Origin: Rhodococcus spelaei
GTDB taxonomy: Bacteria; Actinomycetota; Actinomycetes; Mycobacteriales; Mycobacteriaceae
Assembly (NCBI RefSeq): GCF_006704125.1
Contig: NZ_VIGH01000001.1
Coordinates: 124,001-188,000, forward strand
Reading direction: 5' to 3'
DNA length: 64,000 nt
Both the position numbers and the translations under genes were made by a program. The notes under the pieces were generated by a model that was not told the origin of the DNA, searched no databases, and saw nothing but the letters and a program-made list of their open reading frames with translations. How positions within the stretch are numbered: the stretch's first letter is position 1; each line of letters starts with the position of its first letter. Positions 1 to 8,023 of the stretch are shown here, piece after piece.

Positions 1-291
1 GAAGTTCCGCAGGATCCGCGGCGAGAACTGCGTCGACGACAACTGCAGGGCCACCACGGTGAGCCCCAAGATGAGGGCGATGACGGTGATCATCGTTCCC
101 GCGATGCCGATCAGCAGGGTGCGGGCGTCGTCCGGTGTGCCCTGGAAGGCGAGCCGGTGCAGCCAGGCGCCCGGCTGCGGATTCAGGGTCGACAGGATCG
201 ACCCGAGCACCAACGCGATCACCACCGCGATCGCCGGCAGCACCCACAGTGCGCCGCGCAGGTACTCCCAGGCAGCCTCGCGCCTCAGCAC
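1..291 (-). CDS. DUF2254 family membrane protein (C-terminus beyond the window)
   Basis: Only the first 97 codons are visible, running off the left edge. I read the GTG at 291 as start (VLRREAAWEYLRG...). A first hydrophobic stretch (about residues 14-34) is followed by a periplasmic-looking loop. A second segment then leads into TVVALQLSSTQFSPRILRNF. The VALQLxSxQFSPR motif is typical of DUF2254 predicted membrane proteins, whose function is unknown. It lies 45 bp downstream of the muramidase gene on the same strand and could be co-transcribed with it. The family call rests on motif recognition of an N-terminal fragment. Confidence 0.7.
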   Translation of the reverse strand, partial: MLRREAAWEYLRGALWVLPAIAVVIALVLGSILSTLNPQPGAWLHRLAFQGTPDDARTLLIGIAGTMITVIALILGLTVVALQLSSTQFSPRILRNF

Positions 292-336
292 CCTGAAAAG
301 CCTACGCCGGGCGGGCGCCCCGGCCCGGCGGTTCGG

Positions 337-1077
337 TCAGCTACCGAACGGATTCGAGAAGTTGTCGATCGACCCGAGCCGGCCGCTGTAGTAGTTGAGG
401 TCGACGTTGCCGTTCACGCCGGGAATCTGGCCCGTGCTGGTGTACTGCCAGAACGTCCAGTCGCGCCAGCCGCCGGGCAGGGGACCGGGCGCGTTCTGCC
501 CGTTGTAGTCGGCGATCCACAGCGGGTAGTTGGCGAACTCGGTGGTGTTGGCCATCGCGGTGCGCCAGAAGTTCGGGTACGTGTAGATGATCGGCTGTCG
601 GCCGGTGAGCGCCTGCACCGAGTTCAGGTAGCGGTGGGTCCAGTCGATCACCGCCGCTGGCGGCAGACCCTTGGTGTCCTCGAGGTCGAGCACCGGCGGC
701 AGGCCGCCACCGACGATCGGGAATGCGGTACCCGCGAAGAAGGCGGCCTGCGCCTCGGGCGACTGCGAGACGTCGGCGTAGTGGTACGCGCCGCGCGCGA
801 CCCCCGCGGCCCGCATGCCGATGCCGTCCTGAATGAAGTACGGGTTGACGTAGCTCAGCCCCTCCGTCGCCTTGACCATCGCGAAGTTGTGGCCCGCCGC
901 CCGCACCGCGAACCAGTTGATGCCCGAGCCGCCCGGGTGCTGCCAGGACGCGACGTCCGGTCCCTTCACCGGTTCCCCGGTCGCCACACCGGGCACGCCG
1001 AGGACGAACGCACCCGCCAACAACAGCGGGGCGAGGCGAATCACTTTTCGGGCACGGGCACGGCGCTGCGACGTCAT
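337..1077 (-). CDS. Secreted GH25 muramidase (lysozyme)
   Basis: The 246-residue protein has an Arg-rich N-terminus and a hydrophobic core (about residues 14-33), which reads as a Sec signal peptide with cleavage near residue 34. The mature part is a single GH25 (Chalaropsis-type lysozyme) barrel. Visible marks are DVASWQ at 41-46 with the catalytic-type Asp41, KATEG at 69-73, and LDLED at 130-134 carrying the paired acidic residues. C-terminal WTFWQYTS is also typical. The family cleaves the beta-1,4 bond between MurNAc and GlcNAc in peptidoglycan, so an exported wall-remodelling role is inferred. No separate wall-binding domain is present. Confidence 0.9.
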   Translation of the reverse strand: MTSQRRARARKVIRLAPLLLAGAFVLGVPGVATGEPVKGPDVASWQHPGGSGINWFAVRAAGHNFAMVKATEGLSYVNPYFIQDGIGMRAAGVARGAYHYADVSQSPEAQAAFFAGTAFPIVGGGLPPVLDLEDTKGLPPAAVIDWTHRYLNSVQALTGRQPIIYTYPNFWRTAMANTTEFANYPLWIADYNGQNAPGPLPGGWRDWTFWQYTSTGQIPGVNGNVDLNYYSGRLGSIDNFSNPFGS

Positions 1078-1131
1078 CGCCCGAGACTAAACCGATACCC
1101 GTTTCGGGGCAACGAAACTGCGAATGAACAC

Positions 1132-2472
1132 TCAGCCGAGCCAGTCCAGGACCGAGGCGGCGGTCCACGACTGCTGCATGCTGCCGAGGGGTTCTCCGGT
1201 GAACGGTTCGTAGTACTCGGCGAAGCTGCCGTCGCTAGCCTGGCGCAGCCCCTCGCTGCGCAGGTGCAGCGACCGCTCCGCCCAACCGCGACGGGCGAAC
1301 ACCCAGGAGAACAGCCACGTCATCACCGGCCACACCGGTCCCCGCCAGTACTCGCGCGGCCGGAAGTCTCCCGACACCGGCGACGTCGACGGCGGCACCG
1401 CGTACCTCAGGTCCGGATGCCCGCAGAAGCGCGGCCCCTCGAAGATCCGCAGCAGCGCGCGTTCGGACTCGCGGTCGAGGCCACCGCACAGCAGCGGCGC
1501 GAACATCGCGAGCGTCTCGGTGCCGATCCACCGCCCCGTGCGCAGGTCGAAGTCCCGCGCCGCGCCCGAGCGTGGATCGGCGGTCGCGACCACGCCGCCA
1601 CGGAACCGGGCGGCCCACTCGTGAAGCTCGCGCACGTCCGACCGTGGCGCCGCGTGCTCCTCCCCGATGGTCGCGAGCACCTCGCAGGCCAGCGAGAAGA
1701 TCGCGCTGACGAAGACGTCCTCGACGGCAAAACTCATGGTGGACACCAGTTCAGCGTCGTCGTAGCGGGCAAGTTTCATTTCCTCGAGCAGCCACAGGTA
1801 CCGGTCGTACTCGCCGTCGGTGGGCCGCTGCGTGGGGTCGAGGACGACGGCGGTGTCCTCGCGTCGGTAGGCCGGGACGGGGCCCGCGACGACGTTGGCG
1901 TAGGAAGCGTCCCATCTGGGCGAGTTGTCCATGCCCGACTCCCAGCCGTGATAGAGCGTCAGCCTCCCCGACTGTTTCGGATCGCGGGCCTCTGCCAGCC
2001 ACCGGTGCCAGCGGACGAGGTCTGTCCACCGGCGGTCGAGGAACTCCTCGGCGACCGCCCGCGTGCTGCGGCCGTGCCGGCGGGAGTGGTCGAGGATGCG
2101 CTGCACCGCGATCGCATGCACGGGCGGCTGGGTGATGCCGGAGGTCCGGGGCGAGGCGGGGGCCGCGGCGGCGAGCGCGGAGCAGGCCCAGCGGTCGGGG
2201 CCGGGGAAGTAGCCGTCGACGCCGCCCGCGAACACGATGTGCGGGATCATCCCGTTGCGCCACTGGGCGTCGAGCAGGGTGTCGAGTTCGACCACCGCCC
2301 GCTCGACGCTGAGCGGTGCCAGGCCGACCGCCACGAAGGCGGCGTCCCAACTCCACATGTGCGGGTACAGCCGCGGCGCGGCGCTGGTCATCGTGCCCAG
2401 GTCGTTACCCCGAAGCAGGTACGCGGCACGGGCCGCGAGCTGCGTCGGGGTGAATCCTGGGTCGGCGGACAT
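1132..2472 (-). CDS. ggh: Glucosylglycerate hydrolase (GH63-type)
   Basis: The 446-residue protein has the same length as the characterised Mycobacterium hassiacum enzyme. Its (alpha/alpha)6-barrel motifs include MWSWD at 39-43, GWESGMDNSPRWD with the general acid Asp182, and AEYYEP with the general base Glu419. The two catalytic positions match those reported for the mycobacterial enzyme. It hydrolyses glucosylglycerate (and mannosylglycerate) to sugar plus glycerate in the cytoplasm. In mycobacteria the enzyme recycles a solute accumulated during nitrogen starvation. The gene stands alone, with only 54 bp to the muramidase gene downstream. Confidence 0.92.
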   Translation of the reverse strand: MSADPGFTPTQLAARAAYLLRGNDLGTMTSAAPRLYPHMWSWDAAFVAVGLAPLSVERAVVELDTLLDAQWRNGMIPHIVFAGGVDGYFPGPDRWACSALAAAAPASPRTSGITQPPVHAIAVQRILDHSRRHGRSTRAVAEEFLDRRWTDLVRWHRWLAEARDPKQSGRLTLYHGWESGMDNSPRWDASYANVVAGPVPAYRREDTAVVLDPTQRPTDGEYDRYLWLLEEMKLARYDDAELVSTMSFAVEDVFVSAIFSLACEVLATIGEEHAAPRSDVRELHEWAARFRGGVVATADPRSGAARDFDLRTGRWIGTETLAMFAPLLCGGLDRESERALLRIFEGPRFCGHPDLRYAVPPSTSPVSGDFRPREYWRGPVWPVMTWLFSWVFARRGWAERSLHLRSEGLRQASDGSFAEYYEPFTGEPLGSMQQSWTAASVLDWLG

Positions 2473-2544
2473 TCCCCTAGTCTGCGTCCCCGCCCGGCAT
2501 TGCGCCCGCCGGGGAGGGTGCGCGTGGCGAGAACGCGACGCGGG

Positions 2545-2826
2545 TCACCCTGCGGGGCGTTCGACCTCCTCCGACGAGCGGAACACCAGCCGCCCGTCGT
2601 CGAGCTTGATCGCCCACCGCCGCGCGTGCGCCCAGTCGCGGCCGTAGTCGGCGTCGTCTGCCAGGCTGCCGGCGAAGTCATCGACGATCACCCCGGGCTG
2701 CTCGGAGGGATCCCCGTCCGGCAGGACCGGATCGGCGCTGGTCACCACCTGGTCCCCGACCGCCAGTGGCTTCGTGGCGGGCGTCGAGCTCGATGCCTTC
2801 TTGTCCTTGTCCTTGCCAGATCCCAT
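2545..2826 (-). CDS. Small hypothetical protein
   Basis: A 93-residue soluble protein that I do not assign to a family. The first 20 residues are Lys/Ser/Thr-rich (MGSGKDKDKKASSS), probably disordered. The rest is acidic and strand-like: VGDQVVTSADPVLPDGD, then GVIVDDFAG, and WAIKLDDGRLVFRSSEEVE. The repeated turn-strand pattern suggests a compact SH3- or KOW-like beta fold. The start ATG at 2826 is the only good one. It lies between the hydrolase gene and the aldehyde dehydrogenase gene on the same strand, with 169 bp upstream that can hold its own promoter. No signal or membrane segment is present. Confidence 0.6.
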   Translation of the reverse strand: MGSGKDKDKKASSSTPATKPLAVGDQVVTSADPVLPDGDPSEQPGVIVDDFAGSLADDADYGRDWAHARRWAIKLDDGRLVFRSSEEVERPAG

Positions 2827-2995
2827 AGCTCGCGACTTCCTTCCTGATCGGTTGCCCGGCCGTGATCGTCGCGACGACCACGACCTGGCACCGAGGTGGC
2901 ACCAGTCTCGTAACTAGAATGTAGCTGACGTTGTACCTTTCCGCTGACCGTGGACGGGCGGCGCGCGTCGCTCCCACCCCTCCGGATGCCGACCC

Positions 2996-4510
2996 TCAGC
3001 CACGGCCGTGTCTCAGCGTGGTGAGGGTGGTCAGGATCTTGTCCGTCTTCGCGGTGCGGGTGAAGCTCGTGATGGCCATCAGCGCGGGCATCCGACGGCG
3101 TGCAACGGATTTCGCGAACGTGAACTCGCGCAGACCGTCCGGTCCGTGGATCCGGCCGAATCCCGACTGCCCGACCCCACCGAACGGCAGCGACGGAATG
3201 GCCGCGAACGCGATCACCGAGTTCACCGCCGTCATCCCGGACCTGATCCGCCGGGCGATTTCCATCCCGCGGCGTTTGCTGAACACCGCGGCGCCGAGTC
3301 CGTAGCGCGACGCGTTGGTCAGGCGGACGGCCTCGTCCATGTCGCGGACCTTCGCGACGGTGAGGGTCGGGCCGAACGTCTCCTCGGTGACGGCGATCGA
3401 GTCCTCCGGCACGTCGACGAGCACGGTCGGCTGAATCAGCTTCTCGCCCACCGAGTCCGGACCACCCACGACCGCGCGGCCGCCGCGGTCGAGGGCATCG
3501 AGAACATGCCTGCGCACCACAGCGGACTGGGTCGGCATGGTCATCGGGCCGATCTGCGCATCCGGGTCGGTGCCCGCCCGAATGGTGGCGGCGAGATCCG
3601 TCAGCCGGGCGACGAACGCGTCGTACACACCCTCGTGGACGTACACCCGCTCGGTGCCCACACACGTCTGCCCGGCGTTCGACATCCCACCCCACAGCGC
3701 CGCGTCGACAGCAGCATCGAGGTCCGCGTCGGCGTCGACCAGCAGCGCGTCCTTGCCGCCCGCCTCGATCACCACCGGGGTGAGGGTGTCGGCACAGGCG
3801 GCCATCACCTTCTTACCGGTGGCGGTCGACCCGGTGAAGGCCAGTTTGTCGACGCCCGAACGGCACAGCGCCTCGCCGGTGGCGCCGAGGCCGGTGACCA
3901 ACTGCAGGACCGGGTGGTCCGGCACGGCCTGGGTGAAGGTGTCGACCAGCCAGGCCCCCACACCGGGTGTGAACTCGCTGGGCTTGAACACCACCGCGTT
4001 GCCGGCGGCCAGGGCATAGGCGATCGAACCCATCGGCGTGAACACCGGGTAGTTCCACGGGCCGATGACCCCGACCACCCCGAGCGGCAGGTACTCGACC
4101 GTCGCGGCATGGTCGATCATGTCCATTCCCGACGGAACACGCTTGCGGCCCAGCACCTTCGGAGCGTTCTTGGCCGCCCAGGTGAGATGTCCGATGGCCA
4201 TCACGGCCTCGAGTTGCGCGTCGGAGTGCGGCTTGCCGGTCTCCGCGCGCATGACGTCCGCCAGCTGCGCGATCCGCCGGGTGATCACCCCCGCCCAGGC
4301 GTCCAGGTGGGTGCGCCGCTGCGCGAAGGTGAGGCCCGACCACCACTGTGCGGCCTCCCGCGCCCGCGCGACCGCGGCATCGACGGCCGCGGTGTCGGCG
4401 ATCGGGTGGGTGCCCACGACCTCGCCGGTCGCCGGATCGAGGGAATCGAAAGCATCGGGGGCGGAATGGGTTCCGCCGGTGCCCGGGGTTCCGGTCTCCA
4501 GAGTGGTCAT
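2996..4510 (-). CDS. NAD(P)+-dependent aldehyde dehydrogenase
   Basis: The start is the ATG at 4510, preceded by GAAGGA at good spacing; an in-frame upstream extension is non-coding in character. The 504-residue protein has the full ALDH fold. Features in order are the cofactor region with GPWNYPVFTP, the FTGSTATGKKV turn, the general-base region VIEAGGKDALLVD, the catalytic Cys in SNAGQTCVGTERV, and EETFGPTLTV. Its stop-to-start gap from the GMC oxidoreductase gene is 29 bp. The pair therefore probably oxidises an alcohol to aldehyde to acid as one operon. The natural substrate cannot be read from the sequence. Confidence 0.9.
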   Translation of the reverse strand: MTTLETGTPGTGGTHSAPDAFDSLDPATGEVVGTHPIADTAAVDAAVARAREAAQWWSGLTFAQRRTHLDAWAGVITRRIAQLADVMRAETGKPHSDAQLEAVMAIGHLTWAAKNAPKVLGRKRVPSGMDMIDHAATVEYLPLGVVGVIGPWNYPVFTPMGSIAYALAAGNAVVFKPSEFTPGVGAWLVDTFTQAVPDHPVLQLVTGLGATGEALCRSGVDKLAFTGSTATGKKVMAACADTLTPVVIEAGGKDALLVDADADLDAAVDAALWGGMSNAGQTCVGTERVYVHEGVYDAFVARLTDLAATIRAGTDPDAQIGPMTMPTQSAVVRRHVLDALDRGGRAVVGGPDSVGEKLIQPTVLVDVPEDSIAVTEETFGPTLTVAKVRDMDEAVRLTNASRYGLGAAVFSKRRGMEIARRIRSGMTAVNSVIAFAAIPSLPFGGVGQSGFGRIHGPDGLREFTFAKSVARRRMPALMAITSFTRTAKTDKILTTLTTLRHGRG

Positions 4511-4539
4511 CGCATGTCCTTCGATTCGAGGCGGGTGGG

Positions 4540-6144
4540 TCAGCGGTCGCCGCGAATGAGGTCGGCGGCCTTCTCGGCGATCATGATGGTGGGGGCGTTG
4601 GTGTTTCCCCGGGTGACGGTCGGCATCACCGAGGCGTCGACCACCCGCAGCCCGTCCACCCCGCGCACCCGCAGCTGTGGGTCGACGACAGCGTTCTCCC
4701 CGTCGCCCATCGCGCACGTACCGACCGGATGGTAGAGCGTCTGCGTCGTGGCCCGGATGTGTGCGGCGAGCTCGGCGTCGGTGAGCCCGTCCGTCTTGGC
4801 GGGCAGGTACGGGCGGTCCAGGAACCCCGCGATCGGAGCCTCGCGCGCGATGTCGAGCAACCGCCGGTGCCCGACGACCATCGCGTCCAGGTCGGCCGGG
4901 TCCTCGTAGTACCGGGGGTCGATGTCCGGCCGCCACGTCGGGTCCGACGAACGCAGCCGCAGCCGTCCGCGACTGCCGACGCTGACCAGGGTTGCCGCGG
5001 ACGTGAAGCCCCGGCCGGGGAAGTCGCGCAGGGCGTTGTCATAGAAACCGGTCGGCGCGACGTGCACCTGCAGGTCCGGCGCGGGCAGGCCGTCTCCGCT
5101 GGCGAAGAACGCCCCGACCTCGGCGACGTTCGAGGTGAGCGGGCCGCGGTGGGTGAGCTGCCACTGCGCCAGCCGGGCCGGGGTGGTGAAATCCGTCAGC
5201 GCGCTGGTACCCCGGGTGAACCAGATCAGCCCCGCGGCCGGGTGGTCGTGCAGGTTCTCGCCAACGCCCGGCAGGCTCACCGCGACGTCGATGCCCACCT
5301 CCCGCAGGTGCTCGGCGGGCCCGATGCCGGAGAGGAGGAGCAACTGAGGGCTGTTGACCGCGCCACCGGAAAGGATCACCTCGACCGAGGCGCGCGCGAC
5401 GACCTCGTCCCCACCGGACAGGTACCGCACCCCCACGGCCCGGGTACCGCGCAGTACCACCCGCGTCGCCTGCGCCCCGGTGCGCACGGTGAGGTTCGGA
5501 CGGCCGAGTGCCGGCCGCAGGTAACCGTCCGCGGTGGACCAGCGCCGACCGTTGTGGCAGGTCACCTGGTAGCGGCCCACGCCCTCCTGATCGGCGCCGT
5601 TGAAGTCGTCGGTCGGCTTCAACCCGGCAGTGACCGCGGCCGCGACCCAGGCGTCGGACAGTTCGTGGGTGTACCGGCGGTCCTCGACATGCTGCGGGCC
5701 GTCGGTGCCGTGACACGGGCCGGACAAACGGGAATTGTGTTCCGCGCGAACGAAATAGGGGAGTACATCGTCGTATCCCCAACCCCGGGCGCCGTGCTCG
5801 TCGCGCCAGCCGTCGAAGTCCGCTCGATTGCCACGGATGTAGACCATCGCGTTCATCGAGGAGCACCCACCGAGGGCCTTCATCCTCGGCCAGTACGCCG
5901 GCCTGGCATCCATGTGCTTCTGTGGAACGGTCTCGTAGTTCCAGTCCCACTTGGTCTTGAACAGGGACGAGAACGCCGCCGGGATCTTGATCTCGTCGGC
6001 ATCGTCCTCCCCGCCCGCCTCGAGCAGCAGCACGGAGACGTCGGGATCCTCGGTCAGCCTGGCCGCGAGCACGCAGCCCGCGCTGCCCGCCCCGACGATG
6101 ACGTAGTTGAACACCGCTTGCTCGAAGTCGTCCTGTTCGGCCAC
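4540..6144 (-). CDS. GMC-family FAD alcohol oxidoreductase
   Basis: A 534-residue choline-dehydrogenase-like flavoprotein. The FAD dinucleotide motif is at the N-terminus ([17 protein letters not shown]), followed by LLLEAGG. The GMC signature [21 protein letters not shown] is near residue 90. The second GMC signature [16 protein letters not shown] is near 260, and the C-terminal catalytic His is in [14 protein letters not shown] enzymes oxidise alcohols to aldehydes. The aldehyde dehydrogenase follows 29 bp downstream, which suggests a two-step alcohol oxidation operon similar to AlkJ/AlkH or choline routes. No signal peptide is present. Its promoter must lie in the 161-bp gap shared with the divergent HEAT-repeat gene. 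Confidence 0.9.
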   Translation of the reverse strand: MAEQDDFEQAVFNYVIVGAGSAGCVLAARLTEDPDVSVLLLEAGGEDDADEIKIPAAFSSLFKTKWDWNYETVPQKHMDARPAYWPRMKALGGCSSMNAMVYIRGNRADFDGWRDEHGARGWGYDDVLPYFVRAEHNSRLSGPCHGTDGPQHVEDRRYTHELSDAWVAAAVTAGLKPTDDFNGADQEGVGRYQVTCHNGRRWSTADGYLRPALGRPNLTVRTGAQATRVVLRGTRAVGVRYLSGGDEVVARASVEVILSGGAVNSPQLLLLSGIGPAEHLREVGIDVAVSLPGVGENLHDHPAAGLIWFTRGTSALTDFTTPARLAQWQLTHRGPLTSNVAEVGAFFASGDGLPAPDLQVHVAPTGFYDNALRDFPGRGFTSAATLVSVGSRGRLRLRSSDPTWRPDIDPRYYEDPADLDAMVVGHRRLLDIAREAPIAGFLDRPYLPAKTDGLTDAELAAHIRATTQTLYHPVGTCAMGDGENAVVDPQLRVRGVDGLRVVDASVMPTVTRGNTNAPTIMIAEKAADLIRGDR

Positions 6145-6251
6145 GGCACTCCTCGGCGTCGATGGGGGACGCAGTATGTGACGTGCGTCTCACACCAGGT
6201 CCAGTCTATGGACACAGAGGCCCCGCCACACGCTTACGACGCACACGAGGC

Positions 6252-6282
6252 TTGACCCTCACACTGTGACAAGGACTCGAAT
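6252..6282 (+). promoter_or_regulatory. MerR-type promoter/operator upstream of the HEAT-repeat operon
   Basis: TTGACC (6252-6257) is separated by a 19-bp spacer from TCGAAT (6277-6282). The spacer holds the perfect palindrome TCACACTGTGA. Overlong 19-20 bp spacers containing the operator are the hallmark of MerR-activated promoters. The operon it drives includes a MerR protein, so autoregulation is the natural reading. The -10 is a weak match, as expected for an activator-dependent promoter. Confidence 0.6.
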
Positions 6283-6305
6283 GGTCGACGAAGGAGGTGG
6301 TTGTC

Positions 6306-6962
6306 GTGAACACAACCAACCACGGTGGGCCGGGTGCCCACCTCATCGACGCTCTGGACACGGCCGACCCGTCGGGCCGGCTGCGGGCGGCACTCGCCGC
6401 AGGCACGCGCCGCGATCCGAGCCTGACGGAGACTCTCGTCGCTCGGTGTGCCGTCGAGCCGGACTTCTTCGTCCGCGACATGCTGACCTGGGCGTTGTGC
6501 CGCCTGCCCGCCGAGGTCACGGTGCCCATGCTGATCGACGAGCTCGGATCCGACACCCCACAGGCTCGCAGTCAGGCACTGCACACCCTGTCCAAGATCG
6601 GAGACCGGATCGCCTGGCCCGCGGTGTCGGCGCTGCTGCACGACGAGGACGACGAGGTCGCGCGCAGCGCGTGGCGGGCAGCGACGGCACTCGTGCCGCC
6701 CGGCAGCGAGGCACTGCTGGCCGACAACCTGGTGACCGAGCTCGGACGCGGTGACCACCCCGTGCAGCTCAGCCTGAGCCGTGCGCTGGCGGCCCTCGGG
6801 GAACCTTCCCTGGCGGTCCTCGACGCAGCCGAGTCGAGTCCCGATGCGCGGATTCGTGCGCACGCCGAGGCCACAGCGCAGCTCTGCCGCGACCCCGACA
6901 GCGGGTTCACCCTGTCGCTCGAGATGGCCAAGCGGGTCGCGGTCGCCGGCCCGGACACGTAG
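6306..6962 (+). CDS. HEAT-repeat protein
   Basis: The start is the GTG at 6306 (VNTTNHGG), 8 nt after a strong AAGGAGGT. An in-frame GTG nine bases earlier overlaps that ribosome site. The 218-residue all-helical protein has tandem HEAT-like units of about 31 residues. Examples are FVRDMLTWALCRLPAEVTVPMLIDEL, QARSQALHTLSKIGDRIAWPAVSALL, and EVARSAWRAATALVP, ending with IRAHAEATAQL. HEAT solenoids bind proteins or ligands and no catalytic motif is seen. It sits 13 bp upstream of the MerR-HEAT gene and behind the MerR-like promoter, so the two products probably work together. Confidence 0.75.
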   Translation: MNTTNHGGPGAHLIDALDTADPSGRLRAALAAGTRRDPSLTETLVARCAVEPDFFVRDMLTWALCRLPAEVTVPMLIDELGSDTPQARSQALHTLSKIGDRIAWPAVSALLHDEDDEVARSAWRAATALVPPGSEALLADNLVTELGRGDHPVQLSLSRALAALGEPSLAVLDAAESSPDARIRAHAEATAQLCRDPDSGFTLSLEMAKRVAVAGPDT

Positions 6963-6975
6963 TGGGGGAGACGGG

Positions 6976-8013
6976 ATGTTGATCGGTGAGGTCTCACGGC
7001 GGACCGGCGTCAGCACGCGGATGTTGCGTCACTACGACTCGTTGGGACTGGTGAAGCCCACCGGGCGCACGACGGGCGGGTACCGCGAGTACTCCGCCGA
7101 CGACATCCGCCGGCTCTTCCACGTGGAGAGCCTGAGGACTCTCGGGCTGTCGCTGAACGAGGCCATGCGTGCACTGGACGAACCCGATTTCGCCCCGGCC
7201 GATCTGGTGGGAGACCTCATACGACACACGCGCCGGCGCATCGCTGCCGAGGCGGAACTGCTCACGAAGCTCGAACACGTCGACGCCGCGTCACCGGCGG
7301 AATGGGACGATGTCCTGCGGATCGTCACGCTGTTGCGAGCGCTCGAATCGAACTCGGCGGCCCGCCGTCAACAGGCGATCCTGGCTCAGGACGGGACGGT
7401 GTCGCTGCCCGTCGAAGTGCTCGTCGAGGCGGTGTTGTCGGAGGACGACCCCAATGTGGCGGGAGCGCTGCACTGGTCGTTGGCGAGGGCCGCCGATCCG
7501 GGGGTGACAGCGCTGGCGCACGGTCTCGACTCGGAGACGGTGGACGTCCGACGTCGCGCCACCGCCGCGTTGGCGGCAGTGCACACCGCCGAGGCGGCGG
7601 TCCACCTGAGACGAGCACTCGACGATTCGGACGCCACGGTCCGCGGACGTGCGGCGCTCGCTCTCGGCTCGCGCGGAGACATCGACTCGATGCCCGCCCT
7701 CCTCGAGATGGTTGTCGAGGGGCGACGCGATGTCGAGGCTGCCGAGGTCCTGGGCGGTCTGACCGAGCTGTCACCCTCGGCCGACGACCTCGTCGCAGTC
7801 ATGCAGGACAGGCTCGACAACACGTCCGACGCGGCGACGCGGTTGCGGATCACGCAGGCCCTCGCGGAGATTCCCGGCACCGCGGCACGAGCGGCCCTCG
7901 GCCTGCTGGCCCACGACGGTGACCGGACGATCGCGGCCACTGCGGCCGCGATCGTGAACACGCAGGACCACGGACGCAGACGGCGCCGACGATCGGATAC
8001 CGGAGCGCAGTGA
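6976..8013 (+). CDS. MerR-family regulator fused to HEAT repeats
   Basis: ATG at 6976 is preceded by GGGGGAG. The 345-residue protein starts with a textbook MerR winged helix (MLIGEVSRRTGVSTRMLRHY, then LGLVKPTGRTTGGYREYS). LRTLGLSLNEAMRAL follows and then the dimerisation helix (about residues 80-125). Instead of a short effector pocket, the C-terminal 200 residues form HEAT-like repeats, such as VDVRRRATAALAAVHT, ATVRGRAALALGSRGD and TRLRITQALAEIPG. The basic tail is RRRRRR-containing. The repeats resemble those of the upstream protein, which suggests a shared origin or direct contact. It ends 10 bp before the convergent nitrate reductase gene. Confidence 0.85.
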   Translation: MLIGEVSRRTGVSTRMLRHYDSLGLVKPTGRTTGGYREYSADDIRRLFHVESLRTLGLSLNEAMRALDEPDFAPADLVGDLIRHTRRRIAAEAELLTKLEHVDAASPAEWDDVLRIVTLLRALESNSAARRQQAILAQDGTVSLPVEVLVEAVLSEDDPNVAGALHWSLARAADPGVTALAHGLDSETVDVRRRATAALAAVHTAEAAVHLRRALDDSDATVRGRAALALGSRGDIDSMPALLEMVVEGRRDVEAAEVLGGLTELSPSADDLVAVMQDRLDNTSDAATRLRITQALAEIPGTAARAALGLLAHDGDRTIAATAAAIVNTQDHGRRRRRRSDTGAQ

Positions 8014-8023
8014 GGAAGGACCC

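Noticed and set aside
157-2847. Long open frame of 896 codons on the plus strand opposite the muramidase and glucosylglycerate hydrolase genes
   Set aside because: It is antisense to well-identified genes, is extremely Arg/Gly/Pro-rich and has no recognisable domain; typical GC-rich shadow frame.
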